Shown piece after piece: positions 45,848-54,097 of a stretch of 64,000 nt of DNA (position 1 is its first letter; the number at the start of each line of letters is the position of its first letter). The position numbers and the translations under genes were made by a program. The stretch comes from Geothrix oryzae. Its GTDB lineage: Bacteria > Acidobacteriota > Holophagae > Holophagales > Holophagaceae. The notes beneath the pieces were generated by a model. The model saw nothing but the letters and a program-made list of their open reading frames with translations, had not been told where the DNA came from and searched no databases. The stretch covers positions 1,674,001 to 1,738,000 of the forward strand of contig NZ_AP027079.1 in the NCBI RefSeq assembly GCF_030295385.1. Reading direction: 5' to 3'.

Positions 45848-46234
45848 CTAGTGGCTCTCGGCACTCACCAGGGCTTCATAGGCGGCCGCGTCCAGAAGAT
45901 CGCCCGCCAGACCGCCCGTCAGCTTGATCTTGACCATCCAGCCCTTGCCGTAGGGATCTTCGTTCACGGCTTCCGGATGATCGGCCAGGGAGGCGTTCAC
46001 ATCGAGCACCTCGCCGGCGGAGGGCATGTTCAGCTCAGACACCGTCTTCACGGATTCCACCGTCCCGAATTCCTCGCCCTGGGCGAAGGTGGCGCCGGCC
46101 TCCGGCAGGTCCACGAAGACCACATCGCCGAGCGCATCCTGCGCGTACTGGGTGATGCCCACCAGCGCGGTGCCGTCGCCCGCGGGCTTCAGCCATTCGT
46201 GGTCCTTGGTGTACTTCAGGTCGGCAGGAAACAT
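45848..46234 (-). CDS. gcvH: Glycine cleavage system H protein
   Basis: A 128-residue lipoyl carrier. The lipoylated lysine is K63 in VESVKTVSE. DHEWLKPAGDGTALVGITQYAQDALGD and NEDPYGKGWMVKIKL are standard blocks. GGAGG lies 5 nt before the ATG. It shuttles the aminomethyl group between P, T and L proteins. gcvT is 41 nt upstream in the same direction, but no gcvP is in this window. Confidence 0.96.
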   Translation of the reverse strand: MFPADLKYTKDHEWLKPAGDGTALVGITQYAQDALGDVVFVDLPEAGATFAQGEEFGTVESVKTVSELNMPSAGEVLDVNASLADHPEAVNEDPYGKGWMVKIKLTGGLAGDLLDAAAYEALVSAESH

Positions 46235-46275
46235 GGATCCTCCATGGGAGTGTGGGATGTGCGGGTGAGGCGGGG

Positions 46276-47391
46276 CTACTTCGTCCGCTTGTAGAACGGC
46301 GTGGGGATGATCTCGGCGGGCACGGCGCGGCCGCGGATCTCGATCTCGATGCGGTTGCCGGTCTTGGCCAGCTCCGTGGGGACATAGGCCAGGCCGAGGT
46401 TGATGCCACAGGTGGGCGAAGGCGCGGCGCTGGTGACGAAGCCGATCTGCTTCCCGCCCTGCACCACGGGCATGTGGTCCCGGGCGATATCGCGCTTCTC
46501 GAGGGTCTTGAAGCCCACGAGCTTCCGGGGCGCAGGCGCCGCCTTGGCGGCCAGCAGGGCGTCGCGGCCGATGAAATCGCCCTTGTCGAGCTTCACGATC
46601 CAGCCCAGCCCGGCTTCCAGCGCGTGGATGCTGTCGTCGATCTCGTGGCCGTAGAGGGCCATCTTGCACTCGAGTCGCAGGGTGTTGCGGCAGCCCAGGC
46701 CCGCAGGCAGCAGGCCCTGGGGCGTGCCGGCGGCCATCACGGCGTTCCAGAGGCGCTCGGTGTCGCCCGCGGCGCAGTAGAGCTCGAAGCCATCCTCGCC
46801 CGTATAGCCCGTCCGGCTGATGAGGCACTTGACCCCGGCGACTTCGCCATGGGTGAAGAAGTAGTAGCCGATGGGATCGAGCGGGGTCTTGGTGAGGGGC
46901 TGGAGGATCTGGACCGCGAGGGGGCCCTGGAGGGCGATCTGGCCCGTGGCGGGACTTTCGTTCACCACCGTACAGTCGAAGGCCGGGGCGTGCTTCTGCA
47001 CCCAGGCGAAATCCTTGTCCGAGTTGCCGGCGTTCACCACCAGCAGGAACTCCTCCTCGGCCTCGCGGTAGACCAGGAGATCATCCACGAAGGTGCCGTT
47101 CTCGTAGAGGAAGGCGGTGTAGTGCACTTGGCCGATGGCCAGCTTCGACACGGCGTTGGGCGTCAGATGCTCCACCAGCGCCAGGGCGCCGGGGCCCTTC
47201 ACGCGGATCTCGCCCATGTGGCTCACATCGAAGAGACCGGCCTTGGTCCGCACGGCCTCGTGCTCGGCGAGGATTCCGGCGGGGTACTGCACCGGCATGT
47301 CCCAGCCGCCGAAATCCACCATCTTGGCGTTCAGGGCCCGATGCGCGGCGTTCAGGGGGGTCTTCATGAGCTCAGACACAGTGGCGGACAT
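46276..47391 (-). CDS. gcvT: Glycine cleavage system T protein (aminomethyltransferase)
   Basis: A 371-residue THF-dependent enzyme that moves the methylene group from GcvH to THF, releasing ammonia. MVDFGGWDMPVQYPAGI carries the folate-site motif, VSHMGEIRVKGP, ISRTGYTGEDGFELYC and PAGLGCRNTLRLECKM are family blocks. AGGAG precedes the ATG at 47391 by 7 nt. Only 29 nt separate it from sfsA, so there is no room for a glycine riboswitch here. Confidence 0.96.
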   Translation of the reverse strand: MSATVSELMKTPLNAAHRALNAKMVDFGGWDMPVQYPAGILAEHEAVRTKAGLFDVSHMGEIRVKGPGALALVEHLTPNAVSKLAIGQVHYTAFLYENGTFVDDLLVYREAEEEFLLVVNAGNSDKDFAWVQKHAPAFDCTVVNESPATGQIALQGPLAVQILQPLTKTPLDPIGYYFFTHGEVAGVKCLISRTGYTGEDGFELYCAAGDTERLWNAVMAAGTPQGLLPAGLGCRNTLRLECKMALYGHEIDDSIHALEAGLGWIVKLDKGDFIGRDALLAAKAAPAPRKLVGFKTLEKRDIARDHMPVVQGGKQIGFVTSAAPSPTCGINLGLAYVPTELAKTGNRIEIEIRGRAVPAEIIPTPFYKRTK

Positions 47392-47420
47392 GCGGGACTC
47401 CTGAGGAGGAAAACCCCAGT

Positions 47421-48161
47421 CTAGCCACGCCGAACCCAGGGCAGAAGGCCCGGCACTTCCCACCCAAGGCTCCAGAGACCATCCCCTTCCCGCCTTGTGA
47501 CGAGACGCACAGCCAGCGGAAGGATCCGTACCCCGGTTTCCGCGGCCCGGTCCAGCTCCGTCGCATAGACCGGATCGATCTCCCGCGCCGCGTCGAAGCG
47601 ATCCACATCCGTCCGGTGCACGAACAGGGCGATGGCGGCCCGGTGGCCTTCGCGCACCATGGCCTGGAGCTCCCGCAGGTGCTTGGTTCCGCGCTCCGTC
47701 ACCGCGTCAGGGAACAGGGCCCAGTCGCCCTCCTTCAGCGTGGTGTTCTTCACTTCGATGAACACCTGGCGACCCTCGCCGTCCAGGGCCAGCACATCGA
47801 TGCAGCTGTTCTCGGCCCCGTATTTCACCTCGGTGCGGACGCCGTGCAGACCGGACAGACCAGGCAGGACATCCTTCCGGGCGGCTGCGGCCACCACGCG
47901 GTTGGGCATGCCCGTCTCCACCCCCACCCAGCCTCCGGGGCGTTCCACCGTCAGCCAGGTGAACTTCAGCTTACGGTCTGGATTGACGGCCGGCTCGAGC
48001 AGCACCCGGTCGCCGGGCTCCCAGCAGGTCTTCATAGAACCCGTGTTGGTGGTGTGAGCGGTGACGACACGGCCATCGTCCAGCCGGACATCCGCCAGAA
48101 AGCGCTTGTACCGCTGGATCAGCGTGCCGGGCACCAGACCGGTCTTCTCGACCAGGATCAT
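47421..48161 (-). CDS. sfsA: SfsA family protein
   Basis: A 246-residue SfsA (sugar fermentation stimulation) homologue. GTLIQRYKRFLADVRLDDG is the N-terminal OB-like domain. HTTNTGSMKTCWEPGD, EVKYGAENSCIDVLA and FIEVKNTTLKEG give the PD-(D/E)xK nuclease-like core. The biochemical role is not known with certainty; DNA binding and a nuclease fold are family statements. It overlaps the GmhB-like gene by 4 nt. Confidence 0.93.
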   Translation of the reverse strand: MILVEKTGLVPGTLIQRYKRFLADVRLDDGRVVTAHTTNTGSMKTCWEPGDRVLLEPAVNPDRKLKFTWLTVERPGGWVGVETGMPNRVVAAAARKDVLPGLSGLHGVRTEVKYGAENSCIDVLALDGEGRQVFIEVKNTTLKEGDWALFPDAVTERGTKHLRELQAMVREGHRAAIALFVHRTDVDRFDAAREIDPVYATELDRAAETGVRILPLAVRLVTRREGDGLWSLGWEVPGLLPWVRRG

Positions 48162-48715
48162 GGCCACTGGGCCAGGATGCGGTCCACGGCTCCGCCAAGG
48201 TCCGGCGCCACCAGGTCCGCCGCGGAACCGTCCACCTGGGCGCCGTAGCCCGTCCGGACGAGCGCCACGCGGCAACCGGCCCGGCGACCCGCCTCCAGGT
48301 CGATGTCCTTGTCGCCCACCATCCATGAGCGGGCCAGGTCGAGGCCCAGCTCCTCCGCGGCCCTCACCAGCATCCCCGGGTTGGGTTTGCGCTCCGGATG
48401 GTCCGCCACGGCGTAGGCCCCCTGCCCCTGCTCGTGATGGGGCGAGGCATAGACCGCGTCGATGCGGCCGTTCTCCAGGGCCAGCAGCGCGCCCATCCGG
48501 CTCATGACGGCGGCGAAATCGTCCCACCCGTACCTGCCGCGGCCGATGCCGCTCTGGTTGGTCACCACCACGACGGGGATCCCCCGGGCATTGAGCCGGG
48601 CCACGGCGGCCGCCGCACCGGGGATCATCACCAGCTGCTCGGGGTCGGACAGGTAATCGACCTCCTCGTTGAGGGTGCCGTCCCGGTCGAGAAAGATCGC
48701 GGGTTTTGCGCTCAC
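48158..48715 (-). CDS. GmhB-like HAD-IIIA phosphatase lacking the zinc cysteines
   Basis: A 185-residue HAD phosphatase resembling D-glycero-D-manno-heptose-1,7-bisphosphate 7-phosphatase. FLDRDGTLNEEVDYLSDP holds the nucleophile and acid Asp, VVTNQSGIGRG the Thr/Ser motif, ERKPNPGM the lysine motif, and MVGDKDIDLEAG the metal Asps. In typical GmhB a Cys-His-Cys-Cys zinc loop precedes CRKP. Here the loop is SPHHEQGQGAYAVADHPERKP, without any Cys. The GTG at 48715 overlaps the upstream stop (GTGA) and has GGAG at 8 nt, so it is chosen over 48724. Histidinol-phosphatase-type specificity is possible. Confidence 0.82.
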   Translation of the reverse strand: MSAKPAIFLDRDGTLNEEVDYLSDPEQLVMIPGAAAAVARLNARGIPVVVVTNQSGIGRGRYGWDDFAAVMSRMGALLALENGRIDAVYASPHHEQGQGAYAVADHPERKPNPGMLVRAAEELGLDLARSWMVGDKDIDLEAGRRAGCRVALVRTGYGAQVDGSAADLVAPDLGGAVDRILAQWP

Positions 48716-49776
48716 GGGAGCCACTCCGCCACGCAGACATCGAACTGGCGCGGGCCCCGGGGGGCCCGGCCGCTCACCCAGAGCAGCTTCCGGCCATCGG
48801 GGCTGAAGTGGGGGAAGGAGTTGAACACGCCGGTCCAGGTGAGGCGCTCCAGACCCGTGCCGTCCAGATTGATGCGGAAGAGGTCGAACCCCCGCCCCCT
48901 GCCCTGGTTGTCATGGTGGTTGGTGGCGAAGACGAGGCCCTTGCCATCCGGCGTGAAGATGGGCGCGAAGGCCGCCCCCGGGAGTTTCGTGACCTGCCGC
49001 TTGGCGCTGCCGTCGGCATTCATCACCCAGATGTCCATCTCCATGGGTTCGACAAGGTGGCGCTTGAGCAGCTCCTGGTACTTCGCCGTGGCGGCCTCGC
49101 CCTTCGGGTAATTGGTGCGCCAGGCGATGAGCTTGGAATCCGGGCTGAACACGCCGCCGCCGTCGTAGCCCACACCATCGGTCAGGCGCACGAGGTGCTT
49201 CCCATCGAGGTCCACCCGCCAGAGATCCACATCACCGCCGCGCTCGCTCGTGAAGACGATCCACTTGCCGTTGGGCGCCGCGGTGGCCTCGGCGTCGTAG
49301 CCTGGAGCGGGCAGGAACGGCTTCGCATCACGAGCGTCGGCGCCGGCGATGTAGAGGTCATAGCCCTGGAACACGGGCCACTGGTACTTGCCGGGCGTGA
49401 AGGGCGGCCCCTCGGGGCACTCCGGGCCGGCCCCATGGGTGCTGGCATAGATGATCTTCCGATCCCCGGGCAGGAACCAGCCGCAGGTGACCCGGCCCTT
49501 GCCCGAGCTGACCCGCTTCTGGTCGGAACCGTCGGCGTTCATGGTGTAGAGCTGATCACAGGGATGGCCGTCGCGGGTGCTCTGGAAGATGATCTTCCGG
49601 CCGTCGTTCGACCAGTAGGCCTCGGCGTTGGAGCCGGTGTCCGTGAGCTTCTTCACGCCCCGGAGATGGGTCTCCCGGACATCGTGCAGGGCGTCGTGCA
49701 GGCTGTCCGGGGGTGGTGTCGGCGCCTGAGCACCAAGGCTCAGCGCCCACAGGACGGCCAGGAACCTCCTCCTCAT
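48712..49776 (-). CDS. TolB/WD40-like beta-propeller protein, secreted
   Basis: A 354-residue protein with a signal peptide (RRRFLAVLWALSLGAQA). It holds at least five PD40-type propeller repeats: AYWSNDGRKIIFQSTRDG, GWFLPGDRKIIYAS, AAPNGKWIVFTSERGGDVDLWRVDLDG, FSPDSKLIAWRTN, APIFTPDGKGLVFATNHH and PHFSPDGRKLLWVSGR. It probably acts in the periplasm as a binding propeller, like the C-terminal part of TolB. AAGGGGG precedes the ATG at 49776 at 7 nt. Confidence 0.88.
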   Translation of the reverse strand: MRRRFLAVLWALSLGAQAPTPPPDSLHDALHDVRETHLRGVKKLTDTGSNAEAYWSNDGRKIIFQSTRDGHPCDQLYTMNADGSDQKRVSSGKGRVTCGWFLPGDRKIIYASTHGAGPECPEGPPFTPGKYQWPVFQGYDLYIAGADARDAKPFLPAPGYDAEATAAPNGKWIVFTSERGGDVDLWRVDLDGKHLVRLTDGVGYDGGGVFSPDSKLIAWRTNYPKGEAATAKYQELLKRHLVEPMEMDIWVMNADGSAKRQVTKLPGAAFAPIFTPDGKGLVFATNHHDNQGRGRGFDLFRINLDGTGLERLTWTGVFNSFPHFSPDGRKLLWVSGRAPRGPRQFDVCVAEWLP

Positions 49777-49860
49777 GATCAACCCCCTTCCGGTTCAAAC
49801 AGGAACTGGAGCAGGATGCCAGAGATGGCACACTGAAGGGACATTCCGAGGTTCCCCTTC

Positions 49861-50553
49861 ATGATCGACAAGCGCGTCAGCAGTGCCCTGGAAGCGGTGC
49901 AGGACATCCCGGACGGAGCCCACCTCGCGGTGGGCGGATTCGGCCTCTGCGGGATCCCCGAGCACCTCATCGCCGCGCTGGTTCGGACCGGCGTGAAGGA
50001 TCTCACCTGCTATTCCAACAATGCCGGGGTGGATGACTTCGGGCTCGGCCTTCTCCTGAAGAACCGCCAGATCCGGAAGATGGTCAGCAGCTATGTGGGC
50101 GAAAACGCCGAGTTCGAGCGGCAGTTCCTCCACGGCGAGCTGGAGGTCGAGCTGGTGCCCCAGGGCACGCTGGCCGAGCGCATGCGGGCGGGCGGCGCGG
50201 GCATCCCGGCCTTCTTCACCCCCACCGGCGCCGGCACGAAGGTGGCCGAGGGCAAGGAGACTCGCCAGTTCCACGGCCGGGAGTGCGTCCTGGAATCCGG
50301 CATCTTCGCCGACTTCGCCCTGGTGAAGGCCTGGAAGGCCGACCGCCTCGGGAACCTGGTCTTCCGCAAGACCGCCCGGAACTTCAACCCCATGGCGGCC
50401 ACCTGCGGGAAGGTCTGCATCGCCGAGGTGGAGGAGATCGTCGAGGTCGGCGCGCTGGATCCCGATGCGATCCACACGCCGGGCATCTTCGTCCACCGGC
50501 TGGTGCTGGGCACGGCCTTCGAGAAGCGCATCGAGAAGGTCGTCACCCGGTAG
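49861..50553 (+). CDS. scoA: 3-oxoacid CoA-transferase, subunit A
   Basis: A 230-residue alpha subunit of a class I CoA transferase. [21 protein letters not shown] is the subunit A signature. [26 protein letters not shown] and [12 protein letters not shown] are further family blocks. The beta subunit, which holds the catalytic Glu, would normally follow at once, but the next gene is on the other strand and no B subunit occurs in this window. Either B lies elsewhere or the enzyme is incomplete. Succinyl-CoA:acetoacetate transfer is the likely reaction and would fit the thiolase at 803-1975. Confidence 0.9.
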   Translation: MIDKRVSSALEAVQDIPDGAHLAVGGFGLCGIPEHLIAALVRTGVKDLTCYSNNAGVDDFGLGLLLKNRQIRKMVSSYVGENAEFERQFLHGELEVELVPQGTLAERMRAGGAGIPAFFTPTGAGTKVAEGKETRQFHGRECVLESGIFADFALVKAWKADRLGNLVFRKTARNFNPMAATCGKVCIAEVEEIVEVGALDPDAIHTPGIFVHRLVLGTAFEKRIEKVVTR

Positions 50554-50558
50554 GGGGC

Positions 50559-52373
50559 TCACTCCATCGGAAGGCTGATCCTCACGACGGTCCCCCGCTC
50601 CGTGGCCGCCAGGTGGGCGGTGCCCCCATAGGCGTTCAGCAGCTGCGCGCAATGGGGGAGCTCCGTCCCCGGCTGCCGGGCCGGGCCGGGTTCCGCGGGC
50701 CGCAGCTGCGAGAAGGGCTCGAAGGCCTGGTCGACCCGCTCCCGGGAGATGGTCCCGCCCTCATCTTCGAGTTCCAGCCGGAAGTGGCGGTTCCCTCCCC
50801 AGGAGCGGATCTGGATCCGGCCGGGTTCGCCCTGGCGGGCATGGGCCAGGAGGTGCCCCAGGATTTCGGAGAAATCCGTATAGACGCCGTAGATGAGATC
50901 CCGGGGGGCCTGCAGGTTGAGCTCGAGGGGATGGGCCTCCGAAAGCGTTCCGTCGGCCTGGAGGAACTCCAGCTCCTGGTTCAGCAGGTCATGCAGATGA
51001 ATCCATTCGGGGGCGCTGGCTTCCCCCTGGCCCGCCCGGCGGAGGAGGGCCCGGACCAGGCTGTCCACTTGCGCGGTGGCCCGATGGATCTGTTCCATGG
51101 CCCGGTGGCAGGCCTGCCGGGCTTCAAGAGGGGGCAGCGCCCCTTCCTGGTCGATGGATAGGGACAGGGCCTGGCTCTCCGTCTTCAGGGTCTGGACCGG
51201 AACCTGGAGGCGCTGGGCCATCTGCAGGAAAAGTCCGCCCAGGGTGGCCTTCCGGTCCTGGGCGCCCAGGGCCCGCTGAGCCTCCTTCAGGGCCTCGTAG
51301 GCGGATTCCAGGCCTTCGTAGCTGGTGCCCAGGGCCTGGCTGGTCTCGTCGAGATGGGCGATCAGCTCGGCGTTCTCAAGGCTCACCTGCAGGGTGCCGG
51401 CATACAGGGCGGCCAGCTCGGTTTCGAAAGGCTGATAGGGCCGGTCGGCGCGATCCGCGGCGAGGAACCCCCAGAGGCGGTCTTCCCCGGAGCGGCTGCG
51501 GAGGGGGAGCAGGAACGCCTGGGCCCGGGGATTCCACAGCTGCAGCTCGATGCCCTGTTCCCAGGCGGCGGTCTGCCGGAGATCCGCATCGATGAGCACG
51601 CCCCCCGAAGGAAGGGTCTCGGCCTTGGTCACGAGCGGGTGGTCCAGAGGCAGCACCGCCGTGTCCTGGAACCCGGCGGGTCCCCAGACCAGTCCCTGGA
51701 AATAGGCGCCGCTCGGATGGAGGCGATAGGCGCTCAGGCGGTCGAGCTGCAGCTCCTCGCGGAACTGTCCCAGCACCCGGGTCAGGATCTCGCCGGCATC
51801 CCGCACGGGGATGATCTCCTTGCTGAGGGACAGCAGCCGGGACAGGTGGTTGCTGCGCTGCTCCAGGGCGCCCTGCGCCTCCAGGAGCTTCTGGTTGCCC
51901 TCCTGGGCTTCCCGCAGCTGGGCCTCCAGGTGCGCGACGACCTTCTGGCTGAACTGCCGCAGGGCCTCGCCTTCCCGCCCCTGCTCCAGGCGGTCCCGCT
52001 GGCCGCCAAGGTAGGACTCCACCTGCCCCACGAAGAGGAAGGGATCGATGGGCTTGGAAATGAACCCGTCGCATCCCGTCACCAGCGCGGTTTCGCGGTC
52101 GCTCCGCATGGTCTTGGCCGTGAGCGCGACGATCACGGTGTCCTTCAGATCGGCGTTCTGCCGGAGCTTGGTGGCGACCTCGAAACCCGACAGCCCCGGC
52201 AGGTTGATGTCCAGCAGGATCAGGGCGGGTTTGAGCCGGGAGGCCGCCTCGAAGCCCTTGAGGCCGTCTTCGGCCCAATGCATGTCGTACCCCGCCTGGG
52301 AGAGCAGCCGCTGCACCAGCCGCCAATTCATGGCGTTGTCCTCGATGCAGAGGATCTTGAGCGAGGCGGTCAT
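50559..52373 (-). CDS. REC-GAF-ATPase signalling protein with degenerate kinase core
   Basis: A 604-residue cytoplasmic protein. Residues 1-120 are a receiver domain with D55 (LILLDINLPG), Thr in VALTAK and Lys in SKPIDP. A coiled coil (about 130-185) leads to a GAF-like domain (about 190-345) and a second coiled coil. The C-terminal 210 residues resemble a histidine kinase, but the DHp segment (LFLQMAQRLQVPVQTL) has no phosphoacceptor His and the N box (LLAHARQ) lacks the Asn. It therefore looks catalytically dead and probably acts as a phosphate-controlled output or scaffold. The start overlaps the kinase stop by 4 nt. Confidence 0.85.
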   Translation of the reverse strand: MTASLKILCIEDNAMNWRLVQRLLSQAGYDMHWAEDGLKGFEAASRLKPALILLDINLPGLSGFEVATKLRQNADLKDTVIVALTAKTMRSDRETALVTGCDGFISKPIDPFLFVGQVESYLGGQRDRLEQGREGEALRQFSQKVVAHLEAQLREAQEGNQKLLEAQGALEQRSNHLSRLLSLSKEIIPVRDAGEILTRVLGQFREELQLDRLSAYRLHPSGAYFQGLVWGPAGFQDTAVLPLDHPLVTKAETLPSGGVLIDADLRQTAAWEQGIELQLWNPRAQAFLLPLRSRSGEDRLWGFLAADRADRPYQPFETELAALYAGTLQVSLENAELIAHLDETSQALGTSYEGLESAYEALKEAQRALGAQDRKATLGGLFLQMAQRLQVPVQTLKTESQALSLSIDQEGALPPLEARQACHRAMEQIHRATAQVDSLVRALLRRAGQGEASAPEWIHLHDLLNQELEFLQADGTLSEAHPLELNLQAPRDLIYGVYTDFSEILGHLLAHARQGEPGRIQIRSWGGNRHFRLELEDEGGTISRERVDQAFEPFSQLRPAEPGPARQPGTELPHCAQLLNAYGGTAHLAATERGTVVRISLPME

Positions 52374-54040
52374 GCGGAGGCCTCCCCGCACAGCGGCATC
52401 TCCACGACGAAGGTGCTGCCCTCGCCCTTGCGGCTGGTCACGCGGATCTGGCCGTTCATGAGCCCCATGAACCGCTGGCTGATGGCCAACCCCAGGCCCG
52501 TGCCGCCGAAACGCCGGGTGATGCTGCCGTCCACCTGCTGGAAGGGCTTGAAGAGGCGCTCCAATTCCGCGGTGGTCATGCCGATGCCCGTGTCCTCGAT
52601 GCTGATCTGGAGCGACCCGGCGCCAAGGACCGCGGAGATGCGCACCGACCCGGCCTCCGTGAACTTGATGGCGTTGCCCACGAGGTTCGTGAATACCTGC
52701 CGGAGGCGGTTCCGGTCGCCCATGACGCAGGCTGCACCCTGGGGCCGCTGGTACACGAGGCTGATGGGGCGGTCCTGGATGAGGCCCGCCGCCATGGCCT
52801 TCACTTCGTCCAGCAGCAGCAAGGGATCCACCTCCTCCAGTTCCAGCTCCATCTTGCCCGCCTCGATCTTCGAAAGGTCGAGGATGGAATCGATGAGCCC
52901 CAGGAGCGAGCGGCCGTTCTGGTAGATGATCTGGAGATCCTCCTTCCCTTCCCGGCTCAGGCGGCCCTCCGGATCCTGCATCAGCATCCCCGAGAACCCG
53001 ATGATGGAATTCAGCGGGGTGCGGAGTTCATGGCTCATGTTCGCCAGGAACTCATCCTTCAGCCGGTCGACTTCCTTCAACCGCTGGTAGCTGGTCAGCA
53101 GGCTGTCGTTCAGTTCCCGCAATTCCTGGGTCTTCTCCTGGACCTTCTCCTCCAGCGTGCTGGCCCAGGCGCGGAGCTCCTCCTGGCTCTGCTCCAGACC
53201 GCGGGTGCGCTCCTGGACCAGGCGTTCGAGGTTGGCCCGGATCTCCTCCAGTTCCCAGATGGTCTCCATGAGCTGCCGTGTGCGTTCCTGGACCCGGTAT
53301 TCCAGCAGCCGGTTCTGCCGCTCGATCTCGTCCCGGGAGACCCGGAGCTTGTCGGTCATCACCTCGAAGGACTGGCTCAGATCCTGGATTTCGTCCCGGG
53401 TGGAGACCTTCACCGAAACGGTCTCGAAATTCCCCTGGGCCACCTTCTGGGCCGCCTCCGTCAGCTGGATCACGGGACGGAGGTAGCGGTTCGACAGGAA
53501 GACGGCGACGCCGATGCCCACCACCAGCGTCACCAGGCCCACCGCGAGGCTGGCCCGGATGTTCTCCCGCACGGCGCGCTGGGTCCCTTCGGTGGTGAAG
53601 CCGATGACCAGGCTGCCGACCTGGTCGGCCCGCGGCTCCTCGTAGAAGACCGGGGCCACGACCACGAGCATGTTGCTCTCGCCGCGGGTGTAGGTCTGGG
53701 ACACGCCATCCTTGAGCATCTGCCCCATGACCCAGTCGGGCGTCGTGGGCGTGCTGTCCAGGGCCTCCCCTCCGGCCCCGTAGACGGCGCTGAACCGGAA
53801 GGAGGGGATGTTCTGGACGCCCTGGAGCACCCTGGCGATGTCCCGGGTGTTGCCCGTGCTCACCGCCGGGCTCAGGGCATAGCTGGCGGTCTCGGCCACC
53901 TGGCGGGCGCTCAGTTCCGCCTGGATTCGGATCTGCTGCTCCACCCAGCGCGGGTAGTACAGCAGGTTGAAGGCGATGAACGAGAGGACCAGGGTGCTGA
54001 TGACTGCGCTCAGCTTGGTCTTGATGGAGAGACGGTACAT
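52370..54040 (-). CDS. Membrane sensor histidine kinase with HAMP
   Basis: A 556-residue kinase. A membrane span at about 10-30, a periplasmic sensor (about 35-160), a second span (about 163-183), HAMP (NRYLRPVIQLTEAAQKVAQGNF), a long coiled coil (about 235-325), HisKA with H337 in MSHELRTPLNS, and an ATPase domain with VGNAIKFTE (N box), DTGIGM and RFGGTGLGLAIS. All catalytic motifs are intact, unlike its downstream partner, to which it probably passes phosphate. No transcription-factor regulator is nearby. It follows the MCP by 57 nt. Confidence 0.93.
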   Translation of the reverse strand: MYRLSIKTKLSAVISTLVLSFIAFNLLYYPRWVEQQIRIQAELSARQVAETASYALSPAVSTGNTRDIARVLQGVQNIPSFRFSAVYGAGGEALDSTPTTPDWVMGQMLKDGVSQTYTRGESNMLVVVAPVFYEEPRADQVGSLVIGFTTEGTQRAVRENIRASLAVGLVTLVVGIGVAVFLSNRYLRPVIQLTEAAQKVAQGNFETVSVKVSTRDEIQDLSQSFEVMTDKLRVSRDEIERQNRLLEYRVQERTRQLMETIWELEEIRANLERLVQERTRGLEQSQEELRAWASTLEEKVQEKTQELRELNDSLLTSYQRLKEVDRLKDEFLANMSHELRTPLNSIIGFSGMLMQDPEGRLSREGKEDLQIIYQNGRSLLGLIDSILDLSKIEAGKMELELEEVDPLLLLDEVKAMAAGLIQDRPISLVYQRPQGAACVMGDRNRLRQVFTNLVGNAIKFTEAGSVRISAVLGAGSLQISIEDTGIGMTTAELERLFKPFQQVDGSITRRFGGTGLGLAISQRFMGLMNGQIRVTSRKGEGSTFVVEMPLCGEASA

Positions 54041-54097
54041 GAAGGGGCGTCCGGGATCGGCTCCAGCCTAGCAGCCCGGCTGCCTGGCTCCATCCCG

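Noticed and set aside
47392-47420. Glycine riboswitch before gcvT
   Set aside because: Only 29 nt lie between sfsA and gcvT, too short for the aptamer.
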